DNA of 64,000 bases from Clostridium neonatale (lineage in GTDB: Bacteria > Bacillota > Clostridia > Clostridiales > Clostridiaceae), in the NCBI RefSeq assembly GCF_001458595.1, contig NZ_LN890328.1:231788-295787 (forward strand). The letters are read 5' to 3'. A program made the position numbers and the translations under genes. The notes under the pieces were generated by a model. The model saw only the letters and a list, made by a program, of their open reading frames with translations, was not told where the DNA came from and made no database searches. Below are positions 44,429 through 53,778 of this stretch, in pieces; position 1 is the first letter of the stretch; every line of letters begins with the position of its first letter.

Positions 44429-44737
44429 ATGCTATTTATTATATGTGGTGTAATTATGCCAATATTATTTGTTATTTATAATATTATTTACTATTTTAAT
44501 AAAAAAGTTATTTACACAATAAAGGATAAGAATTTTATTATAGTTAATGATAAATTTTTTAAAATGCAATTATTCTTTAGTTGCTTAAATGCTATACTTG
44601 TATCTATAGTAATTTATTTTTGGGATAAATATAATTCAAGTTTATGTCTATTGTTTTTTATATTAATCTTTTGGGGAATTAATTATTTAATAAAATTCAG
44701 TGCAATATTGAAAAAATATGCAAAAATAGATAAATAA
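44429..44737 (+). CDS. Small membrane protein, unknown function
   Basis: 102 residues with three predicted membrane helices (MLFIICGVIMPILFVIYNII, SCLNAILVSIVIYFW, LLFFILIFWGINYLIKF). GGGAG before ATG. A TATGTTATAAT promoter (44389-44399) lies 30 bp upstream. No family recognised. Confidence 0.55.
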   Translation: MLFIICGVIMPILFVIYNIIYYFNKKVIYTIKDKNFIIVNDKFFKMQLFFSCLNAILVSIVIYFWDKYNSSLCLLFFILIFWGINYLIKFSAILKKYAKIDK

Positions 44738-44896
44738 AATGATTTAATATATGAGTCTGTAGAAATACGATCAAGTAAAATTACTAGATTTATCTAATTA
44801 TTGTTTTATTTGGTTTTTGGGTGTTTTTACTTGGTAATTGTCTAAATTAACTATATCTGAGGATAGTGGCAAAAATATTACGTATTTACCTGGATA

Positions 44897-44947
44897 TAAG
44901 TAGAATAAAAACTTTGGGTGACTTAACTAAAGTTTTTATTCTACTTA
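44897..44947. other. 19-bp perfect hairpin
   Basis: Arms 44897-44915 and 44929-44947 are perfect complements with a 13-nt loop, 160 bp after the small membrane gene and 50 bp before the CRISPR array. No T tract. It may stop or stabilise a transcript. Confidence 0.6.
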
Positions 44948-44997
44948 TATTAATATTAATCTACTACTAATAATCCAATAGATAAGGGATATACACA

Positions 44998-45355
44998 ATT
45001 TAAATACATCTAATGTTAATCTTAATCGCATATTCTTTTAATAAAGAGACTTCTTCAGCATTTATTTAAATACATCTCATGTTAATCTTAATCAGTACCT
45101 AAAATTAAATAGGCAATTGTATTATATATATTTAAATACATCTCATGTTAATCTTAATCGAAACGCTCACATGATTTTGAAAGTGGTCTTATAGAATTTA
45201 AATACATCTCATGTTAATCTTAATCATATGTTTTTGATATTTCCCAAACTAATGCAAAAGTATTTAAATACATCTCATGTTAATCTTAATCGATAGTAGA
45301 AAGCAAATAGAAATTTACGAGTTTTATTTAAATACATCTCATATTAATCTTAATC
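44998..45355 (-). CRISPR. Orphan CRISPR array, 6 repeats, 5 spacers
   Basis: 30-bp repeats at 44998, 45064, 45130, 45196, 45262 and 45326, each starting ATTTAAATACATCTC and ending GTTAATCTTAATC on the plus strand. Spacers are 36, 36, 36, 36 and 34 nt. First and last repeats each carry one change. The reverse complement (GATTAAG..GTATTTAAAT) matches the clostridial type I-B style, so transcription is probably leftwards with the leader on the right (45356-45600). No cas gene lies in the window. Confidence 0.95.
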
Positions 45356-45639
45356 TTAATCCAACGCAAATAAGCCATTTTTAAATTCAGCAATTCTCTG
45401 TATATGACTATAGTAGCATATTCTTTAAAAATTTACCAACGAAATTATATATTGATGCAAGCAATAGAGGAAAGTGCTTAAAGTGGCTTTGTCACTCTAA
45501 TTTAAACAGAAAAGTAAATAAATGGCCTGGTAAATAATTAATGAAATGATCAGGTCTATTTAGATTATGGATAATGTTTTATTTACAAGATATGTTATAA
45601 TTAGCATAGAAATAAATATTCATTTGGAGGGTTGATGTG

Positions 45640-46374
45640 ATGATTAAATATGAGATTCCTGAGATTTTAAAAGAGCATGAAGCTATTATCATGGAGAATA
45701 CTAGGTATAGTAATGAAATAACATTTAAAATTGAAGAGACTAAACCTTGGGATAGTAAATTGGGAGGATGTCCATATTTAGAATGTATTGAAGATTATCC
45801 TTTGGATAATGAGGGAAAAGCAATGGCATTTTTGGCGCAAATAAATTTATCAGATCTAAAGAATTTAAATGAATTACCTTCAAAGGGATTACTACAATTT
45901 TTCATTACTAATGATGATATGTACGGCCTAGATAGTCCTATTATTGTAAATTATATTGAGAATTATAAGGAAAGTGAAGAAGATTTGGTAAGAGAAAATC
46001 CTTATGAGAATGAATATGAGGAAGGCTTACCTTTCAGCAATAATGGAAAAATGTATTTTGAACTAAGGGAAATGCCAATTTCATCTTCACTAGATAAATT
46101 TGATGAATTATTTGAGGACAACCTGTCTCCAGAACAATATAATAGACTTCAAGATGATTGTTATGCTTGTGACAGCAGAGTAGGAGGATATCCATATTTT
46201 GTACAAAATGATTATGGTTTTGAAGAAAATGATTTTCTCTTATTACAGCTTGATATAGATGACACTTGTGGAATAATGTTTGGGGATTCAGGAAATTGTA
46301 CATTTTCTATTTCAAAAGAAGATTTAAGAAATAGAGATTTTTCAAAGGTTGTTTATGATTGGCAATGCTGCTAA
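45640..46374 (+). CDS. DUF1963 (YwqG-like) protein
   Basis: 244 residues. Two copies of a WDSKLGGCPYLE / CDSRVGGYPYFV motif (near 37 and 184) and YGLDSPIIVNYIE, plus LLLQLDIDDTCGIMFGDSGN near the end, are the YwqG/DUF1963 pattern. The family is widespread but of unknown biochemical role, often beside polymorphic toxin genes. TTGGAGG supports ATG 45640. Promoter TATGTTATAAT at 45591-45601. Confidence 0.85.
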   Translation: MIKYEIPEILKEHEAIIMENTRYSNEITFKIEETKPWDSKLGGCPYLECIEDYPLDNEGKAMAFLAQINLSDLKNLNELPSKGLLQFFITNDDMYGLDSPIIVNYIENYKESEEDLVRENPYENEYEEGLPFSNNGKMYFELREMPISSSLDKFDELFEDNLSPEQYNRLQDDCYACDSRVGGYPYFVQNDYGFEENDFLLLQLDIDDTCGIMFGDSGNCTFSISKEDLRNRDFSKVVYDWQCC

Positions 46375-46490
46375 TGAATAGAGTATGAAGATTTAAAGTT
46401 ATATAACATTTACTTTATAGATTATACTTAATCAAGTAAAAAAGAAGCAATTAAATTTTATTATTGAAGAAGTAAAGAGGTAAAAGCTCT

Positions 46491-46742
46491 ATGTTTTGGA
46501 ATAAATGCTTATTATATAAAGGATCATCAATTGAAACATATAATAAAATAAAAAATACATTAAACTTAAATAATATAAAGTATAAAGAAAAAATAGAGAA
46601 TAAGAACGGAAATTTAGGACCAATGGTAGATAAAATGATTATAGGAACATTAGGACAAAAAGAAGACTTCTCTTATGAATACAGTATTATTGTAGATAAA
46701 GAAAATCATGAGTACGCTTATTATTTAATAAACCAAATTTAA
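46491..46742 (+). CDS. Small hypothetical protein (83 aa)
   Basis: Soluble, lysine-rich product (LYKGSSIETYNKIKNTLNLN; EYSIIVDKENHEYAYYLINQ). The pattern of a short alpha/beta signal-sensing domain is possible. AGAGGTAA before ATG. No family recognised; neighbour of DUF1963, so it might be linked to it. Confidence 0.5.
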   Translation: MFWNKCLLYKGSSIETYNKIKNTLNLNNIKYKEKIENKNGNLGPMVDKMIIGTLGQKEDFSYEYSIIVDKENHEYAYYLINQI

Positions 46743-46847
46743 AAGAAAAAATGAATAAATAAGTTTGATAAAACATTATCCAAAATTAAAGCCAGAAAAT
46801 TGAAAGAATAAATTATATAAAAAACTAATATTAATCATGAAAAAATA

Positions 46848-46880
46848 AACCCCACTCAAGCCTTGAGTGGGGTTCTATAT
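46848..46880. terminator. Strong hairpin terminator
   Basis: AACCCCACTCAA (46848-46859) pairs with TTGAGTGGGGTT (46863-46874) and a 3-nt loop. Between convergent genes. Confidence 0.8.
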
Positions 46881-47044
46881 TTTATAGGGTAGAAAAGTTA
46901 TATTTCTTAATTTAAGATCAACAAAAGTTTAATTGTAATTTTTTATAATAGTTAATTTATTAATTGTATAGATTTTAATAATCGATTAATTTAAAACGTA
47001 GGGTTATTTTAAAGATTAATCTTAACATTATTTAATATAAGAAA

Positions 47045-48895
47045 TTATCTTATCCAAGCACCGTTAGAGCCTAATCTGTAACCATTTATAGTTGTGTCAT
47101 GAGCCATAGCACCATTTGGATATAGATAGTACCAAGTTCCTCTGTCATTTATCCATCCTGTTTTCATAGCACCTCTAGTACCATCAGAAATTGGATTTAA
47201 ATAGTACCAAGTACCACTAACATTAACCCATCCAGTTTGCATAGCGCCTCTATAACCATTGGAAATTGGATTTAAGTAATACCAATGACCATTATCTAAA
47301 ACCCAACCTGTTTTCATAGCACCTTTAGTACCATCAGAAATTGGATTTAAATAATACCATTGTCCACCAACTTGAACCCAACCAGTTGCCATAGTTCCAT
47401 TAGAATTTAAATAGTACCATTGTCCATTTAAATCTAACCAACCAGTAGCTTTAGTTCCATCATTTTTATAGTAAACCCAAGTACCATCAGAGTTTTGATC
47501 CCAACCAGCTTTTTTATCTTCTTCTTTATTGTCATCTTCAGATGAGTTGCTCTTAGCTGAAATTATAGAGTAAACTTCATCATCTTCATTCCAAACAACA
47601 AGATTGTTATCATCGTAAACAGTTATTTCTTCCATAGATCCATCTACTTTATAAACTTTATCCCAAGAATCATCATTATCATATTTGTAAACAAATCCAC
47701 CATTTAAAGCCCATAGATTACCATTAGCATCTACATCATAAGCTTCAGCATTTTCTAAATCTTGATCATCGCCATCACTAAAGTCAGTATAGTAGAATCC
47801 ATTTTTAGATTTTAAAGTTAATGTAACAGCTTCAATATTATTACCATCTAATTTATAATTTGTTACTTTTCCGTTAGAGATTGTGAAATCTTCTTCTGCT
47901 TCAGTTAATAATGATTTAGCTTGACCTTTATCATTTGCAAGAACATAGTTGTTTACAGTCTTTGCATATTTAGCATCATCAACATCATCAGAAGCTTGAG
48001 CTTTAGAAATCTTTTGAATTACTTTAAATGTTACTGAAGTACCATCAGAATTAACTACTAAAGCATCGCTCTTATCAACAGCCATTCCATAAATTTCTGT
48101 AATTTTAGTGTTAGCTGATTTGCTAGCATCAACACTTACAGTAATTGTAGCAAGTCTGTAGATATTACTAGAGTCTTGTCCTAATACTTTTGTGTTAGAA
48201 AGTGAAGCTTTTATAGCATCTTTTCCATTAACAGCATCGTAAGTATCTTTAGTGTTTTCTATATTAACATTTTTTTCTGTATTATTAGATTTTGTTGTAA
48301 CCTTTATTTTTCCAAGGTTATAATCTGCATCAATATAGTTACCTTTTGAATCAGTGAATATTGAAACAGCTGAGTTTGTTGTATAGGTAACGGCTGAGTC
48401 TGTTGTATAGTCTTTTGTCATATACCAAGTAGATGAGAATTTAGGCCCACGGAGAGCTTCTAAATTAGGTAATCTATTGTCATCACCATATCTATCGACA
48501 TCTTTTATTTTTCTTCTTAATGCAGTACTAGCATCATCAATATTGTCTTCTTCTATATCATCATCAGTCACTTTACCATTTGATAAATCTAAGAAATAAT
48601 CACCATTTTCAAAGTTGATGTATTTTTCACCATATATTTCAAGATCAGATCCAGTATCAATATCATCTAATTTATTATATTTTCCATTATTTAAGAAGTA
48701 AGTTGCTTCTTTATCATTTATGTCTCCATCTAAATAGAATGTCCCATCTTTATATGCTACTGCATTATAGATTGTCCCATCCTCTGAAGAAATTCTTTTA
48801 TAGTCTGCTGCAAAAGCGCTTGTACTAGGTACTAATGAAATTACTGAAGCAGCAGCAAGTAATCCGCTTGTTAATTTATTTACTCTTTTTATCAT
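47045..48895 (-). CDS. Secreted surface protein with choline-binding-type repeats
   Basis: 616 residues from the true start at 48895 (GGGAGGA at 48901-48908 complement; the frame runs on to 48922 but that part is the ribosome site itself). Signal peptide SGLLAAASVISLVPSTSAFA (about 11-30). A large unknown acidic domain (30-470) rich in D, N and T with no clear family, and at least six CW_binding_1 repeats (GWLDLNGQWYYLNSNGTMAT; GWVQVGGQWYYLNPISDGTK; and others) in the last 150 residues. It would attach to wall teichoic acids or choline-like groups. No enzyme motif seen. Confidence 0.85.
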   Translation of the reverse strand: MIKRVNKLTSGLLAAASVISLVPSTSAFAADYKRISSEDGTIYNAVAYKDGTFYLDGDINDKEATYFLNNGKYNKLDDIDTGSDLEIYGEKYINFENGDYFLDLSNGKVTDDDIEEDNIDDASTALRRKIKDVDRYGDDNRLPNLEALRGPKFSSTWYMTKDYTTDSAVTYTTNSAVSIFTDSKGNYIDADYNLGKIKVTTKSNNTEKNVNIENTKDTYDAVNGKDAIKASLSNTKVLGQDSSNIYRLATITVSVDASKSANTKITEIYGMAVDKSDALVVNSDGTSVTFKVIQKISKAQASDDVDDAKYAKTVNNYVLANDKGQAKSLLTEAEEDFTISNGKVTNYKLDGNNIEAVTLTLKSKNGFYYTDFSDGDDQDLENAEAYDVDANGNLWALNGGFVYKYDNDDSWDKVYKVDGSMEEITVYDDNNLVVWNEDDEVYSIISAKSNSSEDDNKEEDKKAGWDQNSDGTWVYYKNDGTKATGWLDLNGQWYYLNSNGTMATGWVQVGGQWYYLNPISDGTKGAMKTGWVLDNGHWYYLNPISNGYRGAMQTGWVNVSGTWYYLNPISDGTRGAMKTGWINDRGTWYYLYPNGAMAHDTTINGYRLGSNGAWIR

Positions 48896-48972
48896 ATTTA
48901 TTCCTCCCAAAATAGTAGTCAAAATCTTATAAGCATATATGCGTAAAAAGTATTATTAAATTAAATATTATT

Positions 48973-48986
48973 CGAAATATATTTCG
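48973..48986. promoter_or_regulatory. 14-bp perfect palindrome upstream of 47045 gene
   Basis: CGAAATATATTTCG is an exact palindrome 77 bp before the surface-protein start. A second one, GCATATATGC, lies at 48933-48942. Candidate regulator sites; no factor known. Confidence 0.4.
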
Positions 48987-49227
48987 TTTTATCCCCTTGT
49001 CGCTATATAATACAATCAATATTAGTCGATTTGGGTACCTTTTTTGAAAAAAGTTTATTTAGAGTAGAATTTTTATTAAATATCATTATAATTCCATAGC
49101 AGGATTCAACATAATAATTATAGATAATAATTCTAGATTTAGTGGAAATACATGTGAATATTAAGTTAGTGCGTAGATAAAAGATTAAGATAAAATTAAC
49201 ATGTTAAATAGGAAATAAATTTTTATA

Positions 49228-49512
49228 ATGGCTATACTTTTTATTGTTTTATGCATATTTACATTATGCTTTGCATTTGTATCAAACATGGAAGTAGCAT
49301 ATATAACTGTAGTATTAGTTATTGTACTTTATCCACTTATATCTTATATTATTAGTGAGATAATTATTGGTATAAAATTCTCTAAAAAGGTTAAAGCTGA
49401 TGAAAAAGTAATTTTAGAAAGAGATTTTGAGACAGAGAAGAAAGCAAATATAATTAGATATATAGATACAGAAATAATATCTATAATTTTAATTGGAATA
49501 ATTATAGGGTAG
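49228..49512 (+). CDS. Small membrane protein, unknown function
   Basis: 94 residues with two hydrophobic segments at the start (AILFIVLCIFTLCFAFVSN, VVLVIVLYPLISYII) and one at the end (SIILIGIIIG), and a polar loop between. The ribosome site is weak. No known family. Confidence 0.5.
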   Translation: MAILFIVLCIFTLCFAFVSNMEVAYITVVLVIVLYPLISYIISEIIIGIKFSKKVKADEKVILERDFETEKKANIIRYIDTEIISIILIGIIIG

Positions 49513-49619
49513 TAATTTTAAAGATTATATATGTTTATGTCTATAATAGACATGGTTCTGTATTGGCAGAATATTACAAAAATAATTATCATTATAATTT
49601 AACAAATAGGAGAGAACTA

Positions 49620-49970
49620 ATGAATATACAGATATTTGGAACTAAAAAATGTTTTGATACTAAAAAGGCAGAAAGATTTTTCAAAGAAAGAAAAATAAAA
49701 TATCAACTTATTGATTTAAATGAAAAAGAAATGAGCAAAGGTGAATTTAATAATGTATGCAAAGCTGTAGGAATAAATGAATTAATAAATACAAAAGCAA
49801 AGGAATATGCAAAATCTAATTTGGGGAATATTAGAAGTGCAGAAGTGAAAGCTGAAGTTTTGCTTAAAAATCAAAAAATAATGAAGACACCAGTTGTTAG
49901 AAATGGAAAAGAAGCAACTGTTGGTGTTGATTTAGAAATATGGAATAAGTGGATTGAAAATGAAAAATAA
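49620..49970 (+). CDS. ArsC/Spx-like thioredoxin-fold protein
   Basis: 116 residues. GTKKCFDTKKAERFFKERKI contains the single active cysteine (C10; no CxxC), and MKTPVVRNGKEATVGVD near 93 gives the cis-proline motif. This is the arsenate-reductase-like family; probably a thiol-related enzyme or regulator rather than true ArsC. AGGAGAG before ATG 49620; the frame extends to 49563 but without a site. A paralogue with CxxC lies at 57896. Confidence 0.82.
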   Translation: MNIQIFGTKKCFDTKKAERFFKERKIKYQLIDLNEKEMSKGEFNNVCKAVGINELINTKAKEYAKSNLGNIRSAEVKAEVLLKNQKIMKTPVVRNGKEATVGVDLEIWNKWIENEK

Positions 49971-50066
49971 TTTTTAAAATTAACAAAAGTATTTATTTTA
50001 TATGAATACTTTGTAATCTCTTTTTAAATACTAAATTTGAAGGTTATTTAAAAGGAGATGAATTTC

Positions 50067-50225
50067 ATGGCTAAAGCAGGTATGCGAAGACCAGATCCAA
50101 GTGATGCACATGGAACAGAAAGTAATCACAAAATGAATCATCACAAAAACTCTGTAAAAGATATACCAACAGAAATACAAGGAAAAGCTAAGACAGGAAA
50201 TGAAAAAGCTGGTCCAATAAACTAA
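50067..50225 (+). CDS. Small conserved basic protein (52 aa)
   Basis: Opening MAKAGMRRPDPSDAHGTESN, middle rich in His, Asn and Lys (HKMNHHKNSV) and end EIQGKAKTGNEKAGPIN. AAAAGGAGATG lies before the ATG. I recall similar short proteins in clostridia, with an MRRPDPxDxHGTESNH pattern, of unknown role. No membrane segment. Confidence 0.65.
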   Translation: MAKAGMRRPDPSDAHGTESNHKMNHHKNSVKDIPTEIQGKAKTGNEKAGPIN

Positions 50226-50277
50226 ATTAGCATAAATAATATTTAATTTATTATTTATACATATTTTTATGAATAGT

Positions 50278-50346
50278 AGTGCTTATAATCTTAAATAATA
50301 GTTTTATATACTATTTAATGAAGGATTATAAGCACTATTTCAAATT
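50278..50346. terminator. Long hairpin terminator
   Basis: AGTGCTTATAATCTT (50278-50292) pairs with AAGGATTATAAGCACT (50331-50346), with an inner TAAATAATAG/ACTATTTAA pair. Tail has only three T's. Confidence 0.65.
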
Positions 50347-50421
50347 TAGAGTAAACTTATAATGATTATTATGCTAAAATGTAGTGGTATATAAAAATTA
50401 TCAATTAAGAAGGAGAAAGAC

Positions 50422-51300
50422 ATGTATTTAATAAACTTTATAAGAGGATTTTGTATGGCGCTAGCCGATAGTGTACCAGGAGTGTCGGGAGGAACTATAG
50501 CTTTTATTTTGGGATTTTATGATAAATTTATAGGTTCTTTAGATGATCTAATTACAGGAAAAAAGGCTGAAAAAATTGAGGCATTAAAATTTCTTATTAA
50601 GATAGGGATAGGATGGATAGTTGGATTTGTTTTAGCAATGTTATTTTTAGGGAAGGTTTTTACAACCCATATCTATAATATTAGTTCATTATTTATAGGA
50701 TTCATTATATTTGCAATTCCAATAATAATAAATGAAGAAAAGGAAATTTTAAAGAATAGATATTTTAATTTAAGTTTTACAATAATCGGAATAGTAATAG
50801 TTGCAGGCATAACTTACTTTAATCCAGCTAAAGGTGGAGTAGGGGTTTCAATTGATAATTTATCTTTAGGACTTTCAATATACATATTTATATGTGCCAT
50901 GATAGCAATATCAGCTATGGTGCTTCCAGGAATATCTGGATCTACATTACTACTTATTTTTGGTCTTTATGCACCAGTTGTTAATGCAGTAAAAGAAGTA
51001 TTACATTTTAACTTAAAGTATCTTCCGGTTGTTTTGATTTTTGGATTTGGTGTACTTACAGGTATATTCTCAATAATAAAATTTGTTAGGATTCTTTTAA
51101 AGAAGTATAGATCTCAAACAGTTTATTTAATATTAGGACTTATGATAGGTTCTATATATGCTGTATTTATGGGACCTACATCTTTAGAAATACCAAAGGA
51201 TCCTATGACATTAAAAACATTTAATTTAGTGTTTTTTGTAATAGGAGGTATCATAATAGTCGGCTTACAGAAATTGAAAAGTTTTTTTGACAAAAAGTGA
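50422..51300 (+). CDS. DUF368 (PopT-type) polyprenyl-phosphate transporter
   Basis: 292 residues, about nine membrane helices. The two DUF368 signature repeats are DSVPGVSGGTIAFILGFYD (about 16-34) and AMVLPGISGSTLLLIFGLYA (about 165-184). The family returns undecaprenyl phosphate from the outside of the membrane for reuse in wall synthesis, as reported for DUF368 in Firmicutes and Vibrio. AAGGAG before ATG. Flanked by hairpins; a single transcription unit. Confidence 0.88.
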   Translation: MYLINFIRGFCMALADSVPGVSGGTIAFILGFYDKFIGSLDDLITGKKAEKIEALKFLIKIGIGWIVGFVLAMLFLGKVFTTHIYNISSLFIGFIIFAIPIIINEEKEILKNRYFNLSFTIIGIVIVAGITYFNPAKGGVGVSIDNLSLGLSIYIFICAMIAISAMVLPGISGSTLLLIFGLYAPVVNAVKEVLHFNLKYLPVVLIFGFGVLTGIFSIIKFVRILLKKYRSQTVYLILGLMIGSIYAVFMGPTSLEIPKDPMTLKTFNLVFFVIGGIIIVGLQKLKSFFDKK

Positions 51301-51400
51301 AAAATATAGAATAATATATATAAAGTATACATTAATGTAAAGGTATGAAAAACGAATACATTAATTATTTAGCAAGAAAAATATAAAGAGTATAGATTGG

Positions 51401-52483
51401 ATGATGGGTGTGGGGAGTATGGAGAGGAAAACTAAGCTAATTAACTTTAATGAGTTAAGACCTGGAATGGTAATAGCAAAAAATGTTGAGCAAGGAAGAC
51501 AGATACTACTAAAAAAGGATTTTGCAATAACGAACTCAGCTATACAAAAGCTAAAAAGAACTTTATTTCTTGATAGAATTGAAGTATATGATGATATGGT
51601 AACTAATGAAGATAAAATTGAAAGAAAAAAAATTAAAGAATATGAAAAAATTGACGAAGATTTTAAAGAGATATCTACAAGACTTCAAAGGACATTTAGG
51701 TTAATTACTAATCCAACTGGTTCAACTTTAAATGAGTTAAAAGAGTTTTCTGAAAGAATACAAAATGAGATGCGCCCAAGCAGTATGATTATTAAAAATA
51801 TTGTCTTGCAAGGTAGTGGTGAAGATAGTATATATAGACATGGTGTAAATGTTGCAGCCTTAAGTGCATTAATAGGCAAATGGATTGGTATGGAACCTAA
51901 AGACATAAACAGACTTATATATTCTGCCATATTACATGATTTTGGAAAAACAAAAATCGATAAAGAAATACTTAAAAAAAATGGCGCTTTAACAACAAGT
52001 GAATTCGAAGTAATAAAAACACATACAACTTTAGGGTATAAAATGTTAAAAGATGTATCTTATTTAGATAAGAGTGTTTTATACGGAGTGGTAATGCATC
52101 ATGAGAGAGAAGATGGATCTGGTTATCCATTAAGTCTTAAAGGAGAAGCTATCCACCAATTTGGAAAGATAATTGCAATTGCTGATGTTTTTGATGCAAT
52201 TAATTCAAATAGAGGATATAAGAAAAAGAAGCCGCCATTTGAAGCATTACAAATTGTAAAAAATGAAAGCTTAGGCAAGCTAAATTATGAATATTCTAAA
52301 GTATTTATAGAGCATATAGTCAATTATTATTTGGGAGAAGAAGCAATTCTTAATAGTGGAGAAAGATGCAAAATAATACAGATGAATGTTAATAACCTAG
52401 AGAAGCCATTAATATTAAAAAAGAATGAATTTATTGAATTAACTAAAGAAAAGAATTTATATATAGAGGAATTAGTCTTATAA
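51401..52483 (+). CDS. HD-GYP-domain phosphodiesterase (c-di-GMP)
   Basis: 360 residues. An N-terminal region (NFNELRPGMVIAKNVEQGRQ), a helical linker, then HD-GYP with HDFGKTKID near 180, HHEREDGSGYP near 233-243 and the metal-associated ADVFDAINS. It would degrade c-di-GMP, tying surface or motility choices to other signals. The start is uncertain: ATG 51401, 51404 or 51419 are all in frame and no good site is seen; the real start may be 51419. Followed 31 bp later by a related gene. Confidence 0.85.
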   Translation: MMGVGSMERKTKLINFNELRPGMVIAKNVEQGRQILLKKDFAITNSAIQKLKRTLFLDRIEVYDDMVTNEDKIERKKIKEYEKIDEDFKEISTRLQRTFRLITNPTGSTLNELKEFSERIQNEMRPSSMIIKNIVLQGSGEDSIYRHGVNVAALSALIGKWIGMEPKDINRLIYSAILHDFGKTKIDKEILKKNGALTTSEFEVIKTHTTLGYKMLKDVSYLDKSVLYGVVMHHEREDGSGYPLSLKGEAIHQFGKIIAIADVFDAINSNRGYKKKKPPFEALQIVKNESLGKLNYEYSKVFIEHIVNYYLGEEAILNSGERCKIIQMNVNNLEKPLILKKNEFIELTKEKNLYIEELVL

Positions 52484-52514
52484 TAATTTTAAATTGATAG
52501 AGGGTGGAGAATTT

Positions 52515-53570
52515 ATGAGCGAAAAAGAATTTTTATCTGTCGATGAATTAAAAATTGGAATGATTATTGCAAGTGATGTTTTTAAAAATGGAGGTCTTCT
52601 TATAAAAAAGAACTCTGTAGTTACAGAGGATCTTATAAACGTTTTAAACAGAGCATATTTCTTGGACAAGATTCAAGTTACTGTTCCAGAAGAAGTGCTT
52701 AGAAGAAGTAGTAAAGAAGAGGAATTAAAAAGAGTTGAAGAAAAATTTAAAGAAGTAAGTACAGATCTTGAAAACATGTTTGAGAAAATGAAAAGAACAA
52801 AGGACTACAGAATAAATAATGATTTAAGAGAATTTGCAGATAAAATTCAAAAAGAAATTAAATCTACTGAGATCGTTGTAAGTAATATTCTATTTAAAGG
52901 TAGTGGAGAAGATTGTATATATAGACATGGAGTAAATGTAGCAGCTTTAAGTGCATTGCTTGGAAAATGGCTTGATTTTGATGCACCTAAAATAAACCTT
53001 CTTATATATACAGCACTACTTCATGATTTTGGGATAATAAAATTAGATTCTAAATTTCAAAGTAAGCCTGATATACTATTAGAAAATAGATATAAAGAAA
53101 TTAAAGATCACACAAAAATAGGATATAAGGCTGTAGATGCAATACCATATTTAGATAAATCCGTTAGCTATGGAGTATTAATGCATCATGAAAGAGAAGA
53201 TGGTTCAGGATATTTAGGAGTAAAAGGTGAAAAGATTCATCCTTTTGCTAAAATAATTGCAATTGCAGATGAACTAGATGTTATGAATTCAGATATAAAA
53301 GGTGTAGAAAAAAAGGGACCATTTGAAACATTAGAAGAAATTAAAAAGAACAGTTTAAATAAATTTGATTATTCATATGCTAAGACATTTTTAGAACATG
53401 TAGCAAATTATTACATGGGTGAAGATGTTATATTAAGTAATGGTAGAGAGGGAAAGATTCTTCAAATAAACACTGAAAATATATCAAAGCCATTAATATT
53501 AGTTGATGGAGAATTTGTGGATTTAAATAAAGAGAAGGATATGTTTATAAAAGAACTTATTGTAAGATAA
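52515..53570 (+). CDS. HD-GYP paralogue with degenerate motifs
   Basis: 351 residues, clearly duplicated from the gene before it (both share LFKGSGEDCIYRHGVNVAAL-type and HHEREDGSGY sequence). Key changes: HDFGIIKLD instead of HDFGKTKID, GYLGVKGE in place of GYP, and ADELDVMNS instead of ADVFDAINS. These affect the proline and the metal neighbourhood, so catalysis may be lost and it may serve as a c-di-GMP sensor or partner. GGTGGA before ATG 52515. Same operon. Confidence 0.85.
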   Translation: MSEKEFLSVDELKIGMIIASDVFKNGGLLIKKNSVVTEDLINVLNRAYFLDKIQVTVPEEVLRRSSKEEELKRVEEKFKEVSTDLENMFEKMKRTKDYRINNDLREFADKIQKEIKSTEIVVSNILFKGSGEDCIYRHGVNVAALSALLGKWLDFDAPKINLLIYTALLHDFGIIKLDSKFQSKPDILLENRYKEIKDHTKIGYKAVDAIPYLDKSVSYGVLMHHEREDGSGYLGVKGEKIHPFAKIIAIADELDVMNSDIKGVEKKGPFETLEEIKKNSLNKFDYSYAKTFLEHVANYYMGEDVILSNGREGKILQINTENISKPLILVDGEFVDLNKEKDMFIKELIVR

Positions 53571-53585
53571 TTATTGATATTATAT

Positions 53586-53685
53586 TTAAAAAGCTGGTAT
53601 TCTAGTCAGTTTAATAAGCATTTATATTTTACTATAAAGATGAAATTCAGTGCTTAATGAATTATTGACTAGACCAGCTTTTTCT
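53586..53685 (+). terminator. Long terminator of the HD-GYP pair
   Basis: AAAAAGCTGGT (53588-53598) pairs with ACCAGCTTTTT (53673-53683), with TCTAGTCA/TGACTAGA (53601-53608, 53666-53673) inside, and then T's. Confidence 0.8.
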
Positions 53686-53700
53686 TTAATTCTTTTAATA

Positions 53701-53778
53701 TATAGTTCTAAAATTGTTACCTATGATGATGATTTGTATGGATTTCATAAAGAAGATATTAGTGCTATTTTAGATTGA
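53701..53778 (+). pseudogene. Possible gene end fragment
   Basis: A frame with no start encodes SKIVTYDDDLYGFHKEDISA and ILD, ending at TGA 53776-53778, after the terminator. Codon use looks protein-like. Family not recognised. Confidence 0.3.
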
